NCBI GenBank assembly: GCA_963808165.1
Contig: CAWEET010000016.1
Span: 186,001 to 250,000 of the forward strand
Origin: Thiosocius sp963808165
GTDB lineage: Bacteria; Pseudomonadota; Gammaproteobacteria; Chromatiales; Chromatiaceae
DNA: 64,000 nucleotides
Direction: 5' to 3'
The translations under genes and the position numbers were made by a program. The first letter of the stretch is position 1, and each line of letters starts with the position of its first letter. Below are positions 1-8,820 of this stretch, one piece after another. Below the pieces are notes generated by a model. That model was not told the DNA's origin and made no database searches. It saw nothing but the letters and a program-made list of their open reading frames with translations.

Positions 1-379
1 GCGCGGCCAGCAGCATTCGATTGGCCGACGTGTGCCGCCTCATCTCAGGCCTGCGGCACTGTATTGATGCCGGAGACCGCCATGCCGGGCGTTGTTCACG
101 GTGTCTTTTAGTGTCCTGAATCAGAAGTGTGCATGATTTCAGAACATCCCGAATGTGGCAATGCAAGGCGCGAATCGCCATTTATGGCAGGCCCTTGCCA
201 AGCTTCGCAGCGCGGCAGTGGCGCATTCGGGGTGCTCCCTCCGGGCGGGTCAGAAATGCCTCTGGGCAGGCGTTGCACCCGTTCGCATTGGCGATGGCCA
301 GTCCTTCACTCGCGCGCCTTGGCCAGAAAGGTTTCTGAACCCGCTGAAACGATGTGCACCCCTGATTCAGGACCCGGGT
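1..379. other. Intergenic region without a credible gene
   Basis: No reading frame here has a plausible start, ribosome binding site and protein-like composition; the short frames look like chance products of high GC. The left edge could hold the tail of a gene running in from outside, but nothing recognisable is encoded. The stretch is mostly occupied by the inverted-repeat element at 113-373, listed separately. Confidence 0.5.
113..373. repeat. MITE-like element with 30-bp imperfect terminal inverted repeats
   Basis: Bases 113-142 and the reverse complement of 344-373 agree at about 24 of 30 positions. The outermost 12 bases (GTCCTGAATCAG) are perfect and the mismatches fall in two-base blocks. 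The arms enclose about 200 non-coding bases. This is the form expected of a small non-autonomous mobile element or a large hairpin. No target-site duplication is evident and no transposase lies nearby, so the mobile nature is inference. Confidence 0.45.
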
Positions 380-385
380 TCAGAA
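333..385 (-). terminator. Inverted repeat at the nhaD 3' end, possible terminator
   Basis: TTCTGAACCCG (333-343) is perfectly complementary to CGGGTTCAGAA (375-385), an 11-bp stem that includes the nhaD stop codon. The loop is about 31 bases and contains a smaller CCTGA/TCAGG stem. There is no clear T-run after the stem on the minus strand, so it may act in mRNA 3'-end protection rather than termination. Confidence 0.35.
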
Positions 386-1822
386 CGCTCCGGCGTTGAT
401 CCAGAAATGGGTCGCGATGCTGGCTGCATAACCGAGGGCGATTGCCCAGGTCCATTTCAAATGGCTGAAGAAGGTGTAGCTTCCGCGCGCCTGACCCATC
501 AAGGCCACACCGGCGGCAGATCCGATCGACAGCAGTGAGCCACCGACGCCGGCGGTCAGGGTTACCAGTAGCCACTGGCCGAGCGACATGTCGGGTTGCA
601 TCGACAACACGGCGAACATTACCGGGATGTTGTCGACGATAGCCGACATGATGCCGACCGCGATGTTGGCATTGGTCGCCCCCCATTGTTCGTACATGAC
701 CTCGGACGTCAGCGCGAGATATCCCATGAAGCCGAGCGCCCCGACACAGGCAACCACACCGTAGAAGAACAACAGGGTGTCCCACTCGGCGCGCGCCACC
801 GGGCGGAACACGTCGAAAGGGACCACGTCGCCGATCTCGACACAATCTTTCGGCGCATGTCGACAGGGCGTCTTCTTGAGGTAGTAACCCAAGACGCCGA
901 GATAGCCGAGCCCGGTCAGCATGCCGATCACCGGTGGCAGGTGCAGGAAGTTGTGGAATGAGACTGCAGTGGCGATGGTCAGCAGGAACAGCGCGATGAT
1001 GCGTTTCGCGCCACGCTGCATGACTACGTTCTCGTCCTTGGCCTGCGGCTTTTCGTCCGGTACCGCAAAGTGCATCAGTATCGCGGGCACCAGGAAATTG
1101 ATGGCGGCCGGTAGGAATAATGCAAAGAAGCTCCAGAAATCGACTATGCCCTTCTGCCAGACCATCAGCGTCGTAATGTCGCCGAACGGGCTGAATGCGC
1201 CGCCCGCGTTCGCGGCCACAACGATATTGATACAGGCGAGCGTGACAAAGCGGGTATTGTCGCCACCGACGGCGAGGACCACGGCGCACATCAGCAGCGC
1301 GGTGGTCAGGTTGTCGGCGATCGGGGAGATCAGGAAGGCCAGTGTCCCTGTGATCCAGAACAGCGAGCGAAAACCGAATCCGCTGCTGACCAGGCGCGAG
1401 CGCAGCGCCTCGAATACCTGGCGTTCCTCCATAGCGTTGATATAGGTCATCGCTACCAGCAGGAACAGCATCAACTCGGCGTACTCCAGCAGGTTGTGGC
1501 GCAGCGCGTGCTCGGCCTCGGTCGTGTAGCCGTTCGCCTGGTAGACCCAGGCAACCACCGCCCAAATCAGTCCGGCCGCCAAGATCACCGGCTTGGATTT
1601 GCGCAGATGGGTGAACTCCTCGGCCATCACCAGCAGATAGGCGATCACAAACACCAGGATGCCGAAGAAGCCCACCCAGTGTCCGGTGAGATCCATCAGT
1701 TCCCGTTCGCCCGCCTGGGCAATCGTCGGCGCGAGCAGAAACAGCGTGGCGAGTATCAAGACTTGCGCTGGGCGCACAGTGGCGCTCCGGATGTGCTGTG
1801 ACATCAGGTCGAAAATCGGCAT
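380..1822 (-). CDS. nhaD: NhaD-type Na+/H+ antiporter
   Basis: The 480-residue protein has a cleavable-looking N-terminal hydrophobic segment (LATLFLLAPTIAQAG) followed by about a dozen membrane segments. It carries the NhaD signature SPIADNLTTALL at about residues 165-176 and AGGAFSPFGDITTLMVWQ near 205-222, regions known in the family for ion transport. NhaD proteins exchange cytoplasmic Na+ or Li+ for protons at the inner membrane and are common in marine and haloalkaliphilic bacteria. It lies downstream of another transporter gene on the same strand, separated by a hairpin at 1857-1881. Neither the ATG at 1822 nor the in-frame ATG at 1804 has a good ribosome binding site, so the start is uncertain. 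Confidence 0.9.
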   Translation of the reverse strand: MPIFDLMSQHIRSATVRPAQVLILATLFLLAPTIAQAGERELMDLTGHWVGFFGILVFVIAYLLVMAEEFTHLRKSKPVILAAGLIWAVVAWVYQANGYTTEAEHALRHNLLEYAELMLFLLVAMTYINAMEERQVFEALRSRLVSSGFGFRSLFWITGTLAFLISPIADNLTTALLMCAVVLAVGGDNTRFVTLACINIVVAANAGGAFSPFGDITTLMVWQKGIVDFWSFFALFLPAAINFLVPAILMHFAVPDEKPQAKDENVVMQRGAKRIIALFLLTIATAVSFHNFLHLPPVIGMLTGLGYLGVLGYYLKKTPCRHAPKDCVEIGDVVPFDVFRPVARAEWDTLLFFYGVVACVGALGFMGYLALTSEVMYEQWGATNANIAVGIMSAIVDNIPVMFAVLSMQPDMSLGQWLLVTLTAGVGGSLLSIGSAAGVALMGQARGSYTFFSHLKWTWAIALGYAASIATHFWINAGAF

Positions 1823-1856
1823 GGGAGGTTACCAGATGCTACGAAGCGAAAATCGG

Positions 1857-1881
1857 GCCGGCGCCCCTTGTGGGCGCCGGC
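1857..1881 (-). terminator. GC-rich hairpin between the SLC13 and nhaD genes
   Basis: A perfect 10-bp stem (GCCGGCGCCC with GGGCGCCGGC) closes a 5-base loop just past the stop codon of the SLC13 gene. Read on the minus strand it is followed after a few bases by TTTT, a weak U-tract. It probably reduces read-through into nhaD. Confidence 0.55.
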
Positions 1882-1890
1882 GGGGCTGGA

Positions 1891-3921
1891 TCAGAAGATC
1901 AGGTTCATCATGAACATCATGACGACCAGGAACAGGATCGTCATGATGCTGCCGGCACGCAGGAAGTCCGGCACGCGGTAGCCGGCCGGGCCCATGATCA
2001 GGGCATTCACCTGGTGGGTCGGGATCAGGAACGAGTTCGAGGTGGCGATCGCGACGGTCAGCGCGAACACCGCCGGGTTGGCCCCTGCGCCGATCGCGAT
2101 GTTCACCGCCAGTGGCACCAGCAGCACCGTCGCGCCGACGTTCGACATGACCAGCGTGAAGAAGGTGGCGAGTACCGCGACGGCCGCCTGGATGACCCAG
2201 ATGGGCATGTCGCCGACCACCCCCAGGGTCTGTTCGGCGATCCACTTGGCGGTGCCCGAGGTCTCGACCGCAAGCCCCAGCGGGATCAGCGAGGCGAGCA
2301 GGAATACCGTCTTCCAACTGACCGCGGTATAGGCCTCGTCGATCTTCAATACCCCCGACAGAACCATCCCGACCGCGCCAGTGAGGAGCGCCACTGACAG
2401 CCGCAGGTCGGTGAACAGCACCATGCCGAGAGCGACCGCAAAGAATACGGCAGCATGACCGACCTTCTGCGGGCGCAGTTCCTCGTGCGGGAACTCGGTG
2501 GTGACCACGACGAAGTTGCGGTCCTTCTGCAGTCGTGCCAGCGCGTCCCACTGGGTATGGACGATCAGGGTATCGCCGCCCTGGAAGGGGATGTCTCGGA
2601 TGCTCTCGCCTTCGCGCATGGTCTCGCCATCGCGGTGCAGGGCGATGGTCGCGATGCCGTAGATCTTACGCATCCAGACGTCGCGTGCGCTCTTGCCGAC
2701 CAGGTTGGAACTTGGCGGGATGACGACCTCGGCCACGCCGGATTTGGTCGGGGCAAAGATCTCACCCAGCACTTCGATGCTGCTGTGCAGATCCAGGCCG
2801 TACTTTTCGACGAACGCGAGCAGTGGCTTCGGTGACGCGATGATGCCCAGGACCATGCCCTCACGGATATCGGTGTCACGCGAGATATTGCCCGGCCCGT
2901 ATTTCAGGGCGCCGCCGCTGGCTGAGGCAATGACGCGTATACGGTCGTCGTGCTCGACGTCGTCTAGTGTCTTGCCGATCAGCTCGCTGTCTTCCGGAAC
3001 CTCGAGCTCGAACAGTTCATAGTCGAGACTGTAGACATCGCGGTAGTAGGCCATGGCGTCGTCTTTGCTCATCGTGGACTGGTTGCTGGCGGGTAACACC
3101 CAGCGACCGGCGACCACGAAATAGATGATGCCAGTGGCGACCAGCGCGAGGCCGACCGGCGTCACCGAGAACAGCGACCAGGTATCCATCTGCTGCGCGG
3201 CGGGCAGGGCCTTGTTCGAGGTCAGGATCAGGTCGTTGAGCAGGATCAACGGGCTCGAACCGACCATGGTGACGGTACCACCGAGGATGGCGCAGAAACC
3301 CATCGGCATCAGCAGTCGCGACATCGGCAGGCCCGAGCGTGCCGAGATGCGCGATACGACCGGCAGGAACAGCGCCGCGGCGCCGACATTCTGCATGAAC
3401 GAAGAGATGATACCGACGGTGCTCGAGATGATCGGGATGATGCGAGTCTCGGTGGTGCCGCCGACCCTCAAGATGAACCCCGCCACCTTGGTCATGATGC
3501 CGGTCTTGTCCAGACCGGCACCGATGATCATCACCGCGATGATCGAGATCACCGCATTGGAGGCAAAGCCGTCGAACAGGTGTTTGTTATCGACCAGGCC
3601 CTCGGACAGGCCCATTAGCGGCGCCAACAGCGTCGTCAGTCCGAGCAGGACCATTATCGACACGGCCGCCACGTCGACGCCGACTACCTCGAATGCGAAC
3701 AGATAGATGGTCAGCAGCAGGATCGCGCTTACCCAGGCGATCTCGATCGACGGCACGACGGTCGACAGATACAGGGCGAGTAGCGCGAACAGCGCGCCGG
3801 CGATCAGCTGTTTCGGGTTGATGCCGAGGAGCGGTTTCGCTTGCGGCTGCTTGCTCGATTGCTCCTCCTCGGTGGGGTCGGCAAGCGGCGCCTGGGATGC
3901 CTGTTGGGATCCGTTGCTCAT
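1891..3921 (-). CDS. SLC13/DASS-family transporter with two RCK_C domains
   Basis: This 676-residue inner-membrane protein has hydrophobic blocks at both ends and a soluble middle (roughly residues 300-480) made of two TrkA-C/RCK_C-like domains, visible around VPEDSELIGKTLDDVE and VIPPSSNLVGKSARDV. That layout is typical of SLC13-family anion permeases of the putative sulfate/dicarboxylate type; the substrate cannot be read from sequence. A start at 3921 is preferred over the longer frame because GAGG lies 7 bases upstream and the extra N-terminus is not protein-like. The gene is divergent from a LysR gene, which may regulate it, and is followed by nhaD. Sulfate export or uptake would suit a sulfur oxidiser, but that is inference. 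Confidence 0.85.
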   Translation of the reverse strand: MSNGSQQASQAPLADPTEEEQSSKQPQAKPLLGINPKQLIAGALFALLALYLSTVVPSIEIAWVSAILLLTIYLFAFEVVGVDVAAVSIMVLLGLTTLLAPLMGLSEGLVDNKHLFDGFASNAVISIIAVMIIGAGLDKTGIMTKVAGFILRVGGTTETRIIPIISSTVGIISSFMQNVGAAALFLPVVSRISARSGLPMSRLLMPMGFCAILGGTVTMVGSSPLILLNDLILTSNKALPAAQQMDTWSLFSVTPVGLALVATGIIYFVVAGRWVLPASNQSTMSKDDAMAYYRDVYSLDYELFELEVPEDSELIGKTLDDVEHDDRIRVIASASGGALKYGPGNISRDTDIREGMVLGIIASPKPLLAFVEKYGLDLHSSIEVLGEIFAPTKSGVAEVVIPPSSNLVGKSARDVWMRKIYGIATIALHRDGETMREGESIRDIPFQGGDTLIVHTQWDALARLQKDRNFVVVTTEFPHEELRPQKVGHAAVFFAVALGMVLFTDLRLSVALLTGAVGMVLSGVLKIDEAYTAVSWKTVFLLASLIPLGLAVETSGTAKWIAEQTLGVVGDMPIWVIQAAVAVLATFFTLVMSNVGATVLLVPLAVNIAIGAGANPAVFALTVAIATSNSFLIPTHQVNALIMGPAGYRVPDFLRAGSIMTILFLVVMMFMMNLIF

Positions 3922-4173
3922 GGTATACCTCGTAAACTGTCGTAACTGACCAGGGCTGTCGGTGGGTGCAGCGATCGAACGGCACGGAAGGGGCACAGGG
4001 TCCTTCTGGCCTCCGCGAGCAGGCTCGCGGGATATGGCAAATTCCGTTCAGGAAATCGCTGCAGGCGTGCTGATCCAGCCGGAGACGGCGGGTGCTTGCC
4101 GGCAGCAGCGCAAAAACTGTGGATATTCTCAGGTAATTCACTGGGATTTGCTAATGAATAGTAAAAAGCTAAC

Positions 4174-4188
4174 ATTCCCATATGGAAT
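4174..4188. promoter_or_regulatory. Candidate LysR-type operator overlapping the lysR start codon
   Basis: ATTCC-CATAT-GGAAT is an interrupted palindrome that fits the T-N11-A pattern of LysR-type boxes. It overlaps the ATG at 4182 and lies in the AT-rich divergent region between the SLC13 transporter and the LysR gene, where autoregulation and control of the neighbour would be expected. Function is inferred from pattern and position only. Confidence 0.35.
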
Positions 4189-5102
4189 ATAGAAACCTGC
4201 CCGATCTGAAGGCCCTGGCAACCCTGCGCGAAATCGTCGAGCGTGGCGGTGTCGCCGAAGCGGGGCGTGCACTGAACGTCGGGCAACCCGCTGTTACCAA
4301 GCGTCTGCGCGCCCTCGAGCGCTGTTTCGGGATCGAGCTCATGGTGCGCGAGGCGGGCCGGCTGCGCCTGACGACAGCCGGCGAGCGTGTCTACGCCTAT
4401 TCGCGGCTGGTGATGGATCACCAGCTCGAACTGGTTGGCGACCTGCGGCAACTGAAGGCCGGTCGTCGCCGCCTGCGCCTCGCGGTGACACAGTCGATCG
4501 GCGAGCATCTGTTGCCGGATCTGTTGCTGGCATTCGCCGATGCCTATCCGGACTACCGCATCGACAGCCGCGTCGGCTACAGCCGCAGCATCCATACGCG
4601 ACTCGCGACCGGGCTGGCTGACCTCGCCCTCACCGAGATCCAGCCGGAACACCCCGATGTGCTGGTGCAGAAATGGCTGGATGATGAGCTCGTGCTGGTG
4701 TGCGGGCCGGAGCATCCACTGGGTGATCGCGACCTGTTACCGGTGGCGGAACTCCCGCAACTGACCTATGTGCTACGTGAGCGCGAGTCGTCGATGCGCA
4801 TCACGCTGGACCGGACACTGGCTGACATTGGTATCGTGGAGATACCGATCGCGATGGAGGTGGGGTCAAGCGATACGATCGTCGAGATGCTCGAACGCGG
4901 GCGCCATGTGAGCTTCCTGCCGCGCTTCGCCGTGCAGGGGGCGATCGACGAGGGCGAACTGCATCACGTCCGCATCGAGGGCCTGCGCATCATGCGCACC
5001 TTGTGGATAGCCCGCACACGCGCCAACCTCGACAATCCCGTTGCCGAGGCCTTTATCAAACTGATTCGCGAACAGCCGCCGAGCGGAGGCTTCAGAAACT
5101 GA
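4182..5102 (+). CDS. LysR-family transcriptional regulator
   Basis: The 306-residue protein has an N-terminal winged helix-turn-helix (residues about 5-65, with the core GGVAEAGRALNVGQPAVTKR and TTAGERVYAY) and a C-terminal periplasmic-binding-like effector domain starting near residue 90. Size and layout are standard for LysR regulators. It is transcribed away from the SLC13 transporter 260 bases to its left, the usual arrangement for a regulator and its target. The upstream region is AT-rich and lacks a strong Shine-Dalgarno sequence. The effector ligand is unknown; an anion carried by the transporter is a reasonable guess. Confidence 0.88.
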   Translation: MEYRNLPDLKALATLREIVERGGVAEAGRALNVGQPAVTKRLRALERCFGIELMVREAGRLRLTTAGERVYAYSRLVMDHQLELVGDLRQLKAGRRRLRLAVTQSIGEHLLPDLLLAFADAYPDYRIDSRVGYSRSIHTRLATGLADLALTEIQPEHPDVLVQKWLDDELVLVCGPEHPLGDRDLLPVAELPQLTYVLRERESSMRITLDRTLADIGIVEIPIAMEVGSSDTIVEMLERGRHVSFLPRFAVQGAIDEGELHHVRIEGLRIMRTLWIARTRANLDNPVAEAFIKLIREQPPSGGFRN

Positions 5103-5238
5103 TCAACTGTTGGCTGACCAGCCAGGCGTTGATCAACAGCAAGACGCCGCAGAGGTAAAGTACCGCCAGCAGCATCTGACTGTGTTGATCTCGGTGATGA
5201 ACGGCCACCGAGCTGGCGCGACGTTTCCGATGTGGCAT
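5092..5238 (-). CDS. Small single-pass membrane protein (48 residues)
   Basis: The frame starts at an ATG preceded by a good ribosome binding site (GGAGAGA, 5-6 bases upstream). It encodes a basic N-terminus (MPHRKRRASS) followed by one hydrophobic helix (MLLAVLYLCGVLLLINAWLV) near the C-terminus. It overlaps the last 11 bases of the convergent LysR gene. The positive-then-hydrophobic layout and good ribosome binding site support a real small protein, probably inserted in the inner membrane with the N-terminus inside. I do not recognise its family. Confidence 0.5.
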   Translation of the reverse strand: MPHRKRRASSVAVHHRDQHSQMLLAVLYLCGVLLLINAWLVSQQLISF

Positions 5239-5398
5239 CGGCTCTCTCCACAGTTGACGATTCCGTATGTTACGCAATCGCCGTGCCACAGGAACACCGC
5301 CGATTTTTGTGTATTTCGGCACCCCGGTGGTGCAGTTTCGCATGTGGCGACCCATCGATGTGCGTGCACCGATATCCCATTTGGAGTCTGATCACCGG

Positions 5399-6721
5399 TT
5401 ACAGTAGTTTGACGAAGACTTTCGAACCACGCCGCCAGTTGTAGAGATCGCGTCTGCGTTTGGGCAGACGTTCGACCGAGGCGTTCTGGAAGCCGCGCTC
5501 GCGGAACCAGTGCGTGGTGCGGGTCGACAGCACGAACAGGCCATCGATACCCATGTCGCGAGCGATGTCCTCGATATGCTGCAGCAGCGCGTCGCCGCGC
5601 CCGGCTTCCCGGTAGTCCGGATGGACCGCGACGCAGGCGACTTCGGCGAGTCCCTCGTCCGTGAACGGATACATGGCGGCGCATGCGATCACCGTGCCGT
5701 CGCGCTCAACGACGGTGAATTGGTCGATCTCCTGTTCGATCAACTCGCGTGAACGCTTTACCAGCACGCCGGACGCCTCCATCGGTGCAAGCAGTTCGAG
5801 GATGCCGCCGACGTCGTCGATGCGTGCGGTGCGCGTGAGTTCGTAGGGCTCGGCCGTGACCAATGTGCCGGCGCCGTCACGCGTGAACAGCTCCGACAGC
5901 AGGATCCCGTCGTGGTGGCGATCCAGGATATGCACACGATTGACCCCCGCCCGACATGCGGCGGCGGCATTGTGCAACACTCTGGCCAGCTCTTCGGGCA
6001 TGTTTCGGCGCCGTGCCAACAGTCGATCGACTTCGCGTGGCACCATGCTGCTGATCACCCGGCCGCGCCCGTGGACCGCCTTGCTCTCGGTCAGAAAGAT
6101 CAGTTTTTCGGCACCGAGCGCGACCGCGACCGCGCCGGCCACATCGGCGGCGCTCAGGTTGAAGACCTCGCCGGTCGGCGAGTAACCGAGGCCGGGCAGT
6201 AATGCAATGCTGCCGCTGTCGAGCAGGCTGCGCAGCGCCAGGGCATCCACCCGGCGCACCTCGCCGGTGTGTCTGTAGTCGGTACCGTCGATCACGCCGA
6301 GCGGTTTGGCCATGACGAAGTTGCCCGAGCCGACGCGGATGCGCACGCCTGCCATCGGTGAATTGGCCAGTCCCATCGACAACAGCGCCTCGATCTCGAC
6401 CCGGATCGCGCCATTGGCCTGTTTGACGCAGGCCAGCGCGGCGTCATCCGTTACGCGCAGGCCGTTTACGACCCGAAGGTCGGCGCCGCGCTCCGTGAGC
6501 TGTTGTTCGATCTGCGGGCGGGCGCCCGGCACCAGCACCAGGCGGATTCCGAGTCCATTGAGCAAGGCGATGTCGTGAATCAGATTCGCGAAGCCGACGT
6601 CGGTAACCGCCTCGCCGCCGAACGACAGGACGAAGACCCTGTCGCGATGCGCGTGGATATAGGGCGACGACTGGCGGAACCAGTGGACGAAGTCAGGATC
6701 GATCTTTTTATGTCTGCTCAC
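5399..6721 (-). CDS. argA: N-acetylglutamate synthase (first step of arginine synthesis)
   Basis: The product acetylates glutamate with acetyl-CoA. It has an N-terminal amino-acid-kinase-like domain (FGGEAV near residue 35, GARPQIEQQL near 65) and a C-terminal GNAT acetyltransferase domain from about residue 295, with the acetyl-CoA loop region at EAGRGDALLQHIE. This bifunctional-looking layout is the classical ArgA form. I chose the GTG at 6721 (440 residues) because it matches the usual family N-terminus and length of about 440; an in-frame ATG at 6781 would add 20 atypical residues. The gene is not next to other arg genes. Feedback inhibition by arginine is typical of the family. Confidence 0.92.
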   Translation of the reverse strand: MSRHKKIDPDFVHWFRQSSPYIHAHRDRVFVLSFGGEAVTDVGFANLIHDIALLNGLGIRLVLVPGARPQIEQQLTERGADLRVVNGLRVTDDAALACVKQANGAIRVEIEALLSMGLANSPMAGVRIRVGSGNFVMAKPLGVIDGTDYRHTGEVRRVDALALRSLLDSGSIALLPGLGYSPTGEVFNLSAADVAGAVAVALGAEKLIFLTESKAVHGRGRVISSMVPREVDRLLARRRNMPEELARVLHNAAAACRAGVNRVHILDRHHDGILLSELFTRDGAGTLVTAEPYELTRTARIDDVGGILELLAPMEASGVLVKRSRELIEQEIDQFTVVERDGTVIACAAMYPFTDEGLAEVACVAVHPDYREAGRGDALLQHIEDIARDMGIDGLFVLSTRTTHWFRERGFQNASVERLPKRRRDLYNWRRGSKVFVKLL

Positions 6722-6786
6722 GGCCTTGCTGCATACCCGAGGTGGCAAGAACCGTGCAGAATAGTCGGCTGCGGGTTGCAAGTGAA

Positions 6787-6816
6787 GCGGGGCCCGCGTG
6801 ACGAAGCAGGCCCCGC
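6787..6816 (-). terminator. Hairpin after the methyltransferase gene
   Basis: GCGGGGCC and GGCCCCGC form an 8-bp perfect GC stem around a 14-base loop, between the methyltransferase stop and argA. On the minus strand it is followed by TTCACTTG, a poor U-tract, so termination efficiency is uncertain. Confidence 0.35.
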
Positions 6817-6823
6817 GGCCTCT

Positions 6824-7939
6824 TTAGTGCGTCGGCGCTTGATCCTGCGCCTTGTGCATGACATAGAAATTGTTCTGCACATCGTGCGCCAGCTGGTGCA
6901 CCTCGACGCCGGTGAACCCGGCCTCATGCAGCATCTGCCTGGCCAACTCCTCGCCCCACATGGTGCCCAGCCCGGCGCCGCCCTGGGCCAGCGACACGGT
7001 CATGCAGTGCATGGTCGAGATGGTATACAGCAGTGGTCCGAACGGATGATCGAGATTGTTTTCCAGCCGCGAGGAGGCGCGGATATCCTGCATCAGGAAG
7101 GTTCCGGACGGCTTGAGTGAACGCTGGATGCCGTCCAGCACACGCTGCGGTGCCGCCTGGTCGTGGATTGCGTCGAAGGCGGTGACCAGGTCGAACACCG
7201 CGACCTCCGCCGCCTCGTCGAAGCCGGTCAGGTCGCGGCACTCGAACGCCACGTTACGCAGCCCGCGTGCGGCCGCCTGTTCGCGTGCCTGCTGCAATGC
7301 CGGCTCGGACAGGTCGTACCCGGTGAACTCTGATCGTGGAAACCGTGCGGCGAGATGCAGCAGGGCGCGGCCACGGCCACAGCCGATGTCAAGCACCCGG
7401 ATGCCTCGCTCGAGGCGATCGACCAGGCCGGGCACTAGCGGCAGGATGTGCTCATCCAGCGCGCCGAGCACCGTCTGGCCGCTGTCCTCTGCCATGACCT
7501 CGTGGAACCGCGGATAATGTTCGTAGGGCACGCCGCCGCCATCGCGGAAACATCCGACCACGCGGTCCTCGACCTGGCCCAACAGCCCGATGTACTGGGC
7601 AAACACGGCCATGTTGTCAGGGGTTGCCGTGCGGGCCAGCAGGGCCGAGCGAAAGGCAGGCAGCCGGTAGCGACCGCTGGCATGGTCGTAGTCGACGACC
7701 CCACCGGTCACCATCGCGCCGAGCCACTCGCGCACATAGCGCTCGTCCAGCCCGGCCTGTGCGGCAATGCCGTTGCTGTCCGATGGCGGCAGCTCCGACA
7801 GCGCATCGAACAGGCCGGTACGGTGTCCGATCGAGACCATCAGCGCCAGTGCGCCCTGATTCAACATGCCGAGCAGTTGGTCGGCGAAGGCGTCGCTGGC
7901 ATCGATGTCGGTGGGTGTGGGAAGGCAGGCATTGCACAT
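6824..7939 (-). CDS. SAM-dependent methyltransferase with N-terminal winged-helix domain
   Basis: The 371-residue protein has an N-terminal dimerisation/winged-helix region (about residues 20-110) and a class I methyltransferase fold with the SAM-binding motif VLDIGCGRGRALLHLA near residue 185. This layout resembles O-methyltransferase-like and transcription-associated methyltransferases, and the substrate is unknown. Several Cys and Pro lie at the extreme N-terminus (MCNACLPTP). The gene is divergent from a TetR regulator 253 bases away, which suggests TetR control. It has a reasonable ribosome binding site (AAGGAGAT close to the ATG). Confidence 0.82.
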   Translation of the reverse strand: MCNACLPTPTDIDASDAFADQLLGMLNQGALALMVSIGHRTGLFDALSELPPSDSNGIAAQAGLDERYVREWLGAMVTGGVVDYDHASGRYRLPAFRSALLARTATPDNMAVFAQYIGLLGQVEDRVVGCFRDGGGVPYEHYPRFHEVMAEDSGQTVLGALDEHILPLVPGLVDRLERGIRVLDIGCGRGRALLHLAARFPRSEFTGYDLSEPALQQAREQAAARGLRNVAFECRDLTGFDEAAEVAVFDLVTAFDAIHDQAAPQRVLDGIQRSLKPSGTFLMQDIRASSRLENNLDHPFGPLLYTISTMHCMTVSLAQGGAGLGTMWGEELARQMLHEAGFTGVEVHQLAHDVQNNFYVMHKAQDQAPTH

Positions 7940-8020
7940 GATGATCTCCTTGCTGGGCGGGGTGGTGTTGGCAGTAAGGAAAGCCTAGGTGGTCGCAGTT
8001 TCGGACATCAATACAACAAG

Positions 8021-8032
8021 CGAATTAATTCG
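8021..8032. promoter_or_regulatory. Palindrome in the methyltransferase/tetR divergent region
   Basis: CGAATTAATTCG is a perfect 12-bp palindrome in an AT-rich patch between the divergent methyltransferase and TetR genes, and TTTTTAAAAA follows about 20 bases on. Such palindromes are typical TetR operators, but no binding evidence is available. Confidence 0.35.
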
Positions 8033-8192
8033 ATGCGACTTAAGGTGCTGTTTTTAAAAACTTAAAATGGGCCTCCCGCAGCGCGGCCACCGATTCTGCG
8101 GCCCCTGGCATCGGGTTTCTGACCAGCGGTACAGTTACCGGGGGCTTGCCCGCCTAAACTGTTAAACATGTTGCTGGAACAGGGGGTGCGGC

Positions 8193-8810
8193 ATGCCCAG
8201 AGACGGAACACAGACGCGGACCAGGATCATGGATGTGGCCCAGCAAATGGTGCTCGATGTCGGCCTTGCAGGGACCTCCGTCGAGAAGGTGATCGATCGC
8301 GCCGGTGTGACCAAGGGCACCTTCTTTTATCACTTCAAGACCAAGCACGACCTGGCCGCCGCGATGATCAAACGCTATGCGGATGAGGATGAGCAGCACT
8401 TCGCGGAAACCATGTCGAAGGCGGAGCAGTTGGCGCGCGACCCGCTGCAGCAGTTGTTGATCTTCGTCGGCCTGTTTATCGAGCGCACCGAGCAGCTCGA
8501 GGAACCTTTCCCCGGCTGTCTGTACGCCTCCTACTGTTACCAGAGCGGTGCGATATCGCCGCAGTCGATGGCGCAGGTCGAACGCATGATGCACTTCTGG
8601 CGCGACCACCTGACGGTCAAGGTGAGGGAGGTGGCTGCCCAGTACCCGCCGCGGATTCCGATCGAGAACCATCAGGTCGCCGATCATCTGCTGACGACGT
8701 TCGAAGGGGCGTTCATTCTGGCGAAGCTGATGAAGGAGCCCAAACTGGCGGCGGAACAGCTGGTGCAATGCCGCAACTACATTGAACTGCTTTTCACGCC
8801 CTTGGCGTGA
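8193..8810 (+). CDS. TetR-family transcriptional regulator
   Basis: The 205-residue protein carries an N-terminal TetR helix-turn-helix (residues about 8-55, with the signature GVTKGTFFYHFKTKHDLAAA) and a ligand-binding C-terminal domain. GTFFYHF is the recognition-helix region conserved in the family. The gene is divergent from the methyltransferase at 6824-7939 and ends 10 bases before the convergent argE. It probably represses itself and the methyltransferase. The inducer is unknown. Confidence 0.88.
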   Translation: MPRDGTQTRTRIMDVAQQMVLDVGLAGTSVEKVIDRAGVTKGTFFYHFKTKHDLAAAMIKRYADEDEQHFAETMSKAEQLARDPLQQLLIFVGLFIERTEQLEEPFPGCLYASYCYQSGAISPQSMAQVERMMHFWRDHLTVKVREVAAQYPPRIPIENHQVADHLLTTFEGAFILAKLMKEPKLAAEQLVQCRNYIELLFTPLA

Positions 8811-8820
8811 TCGGCGGGTG

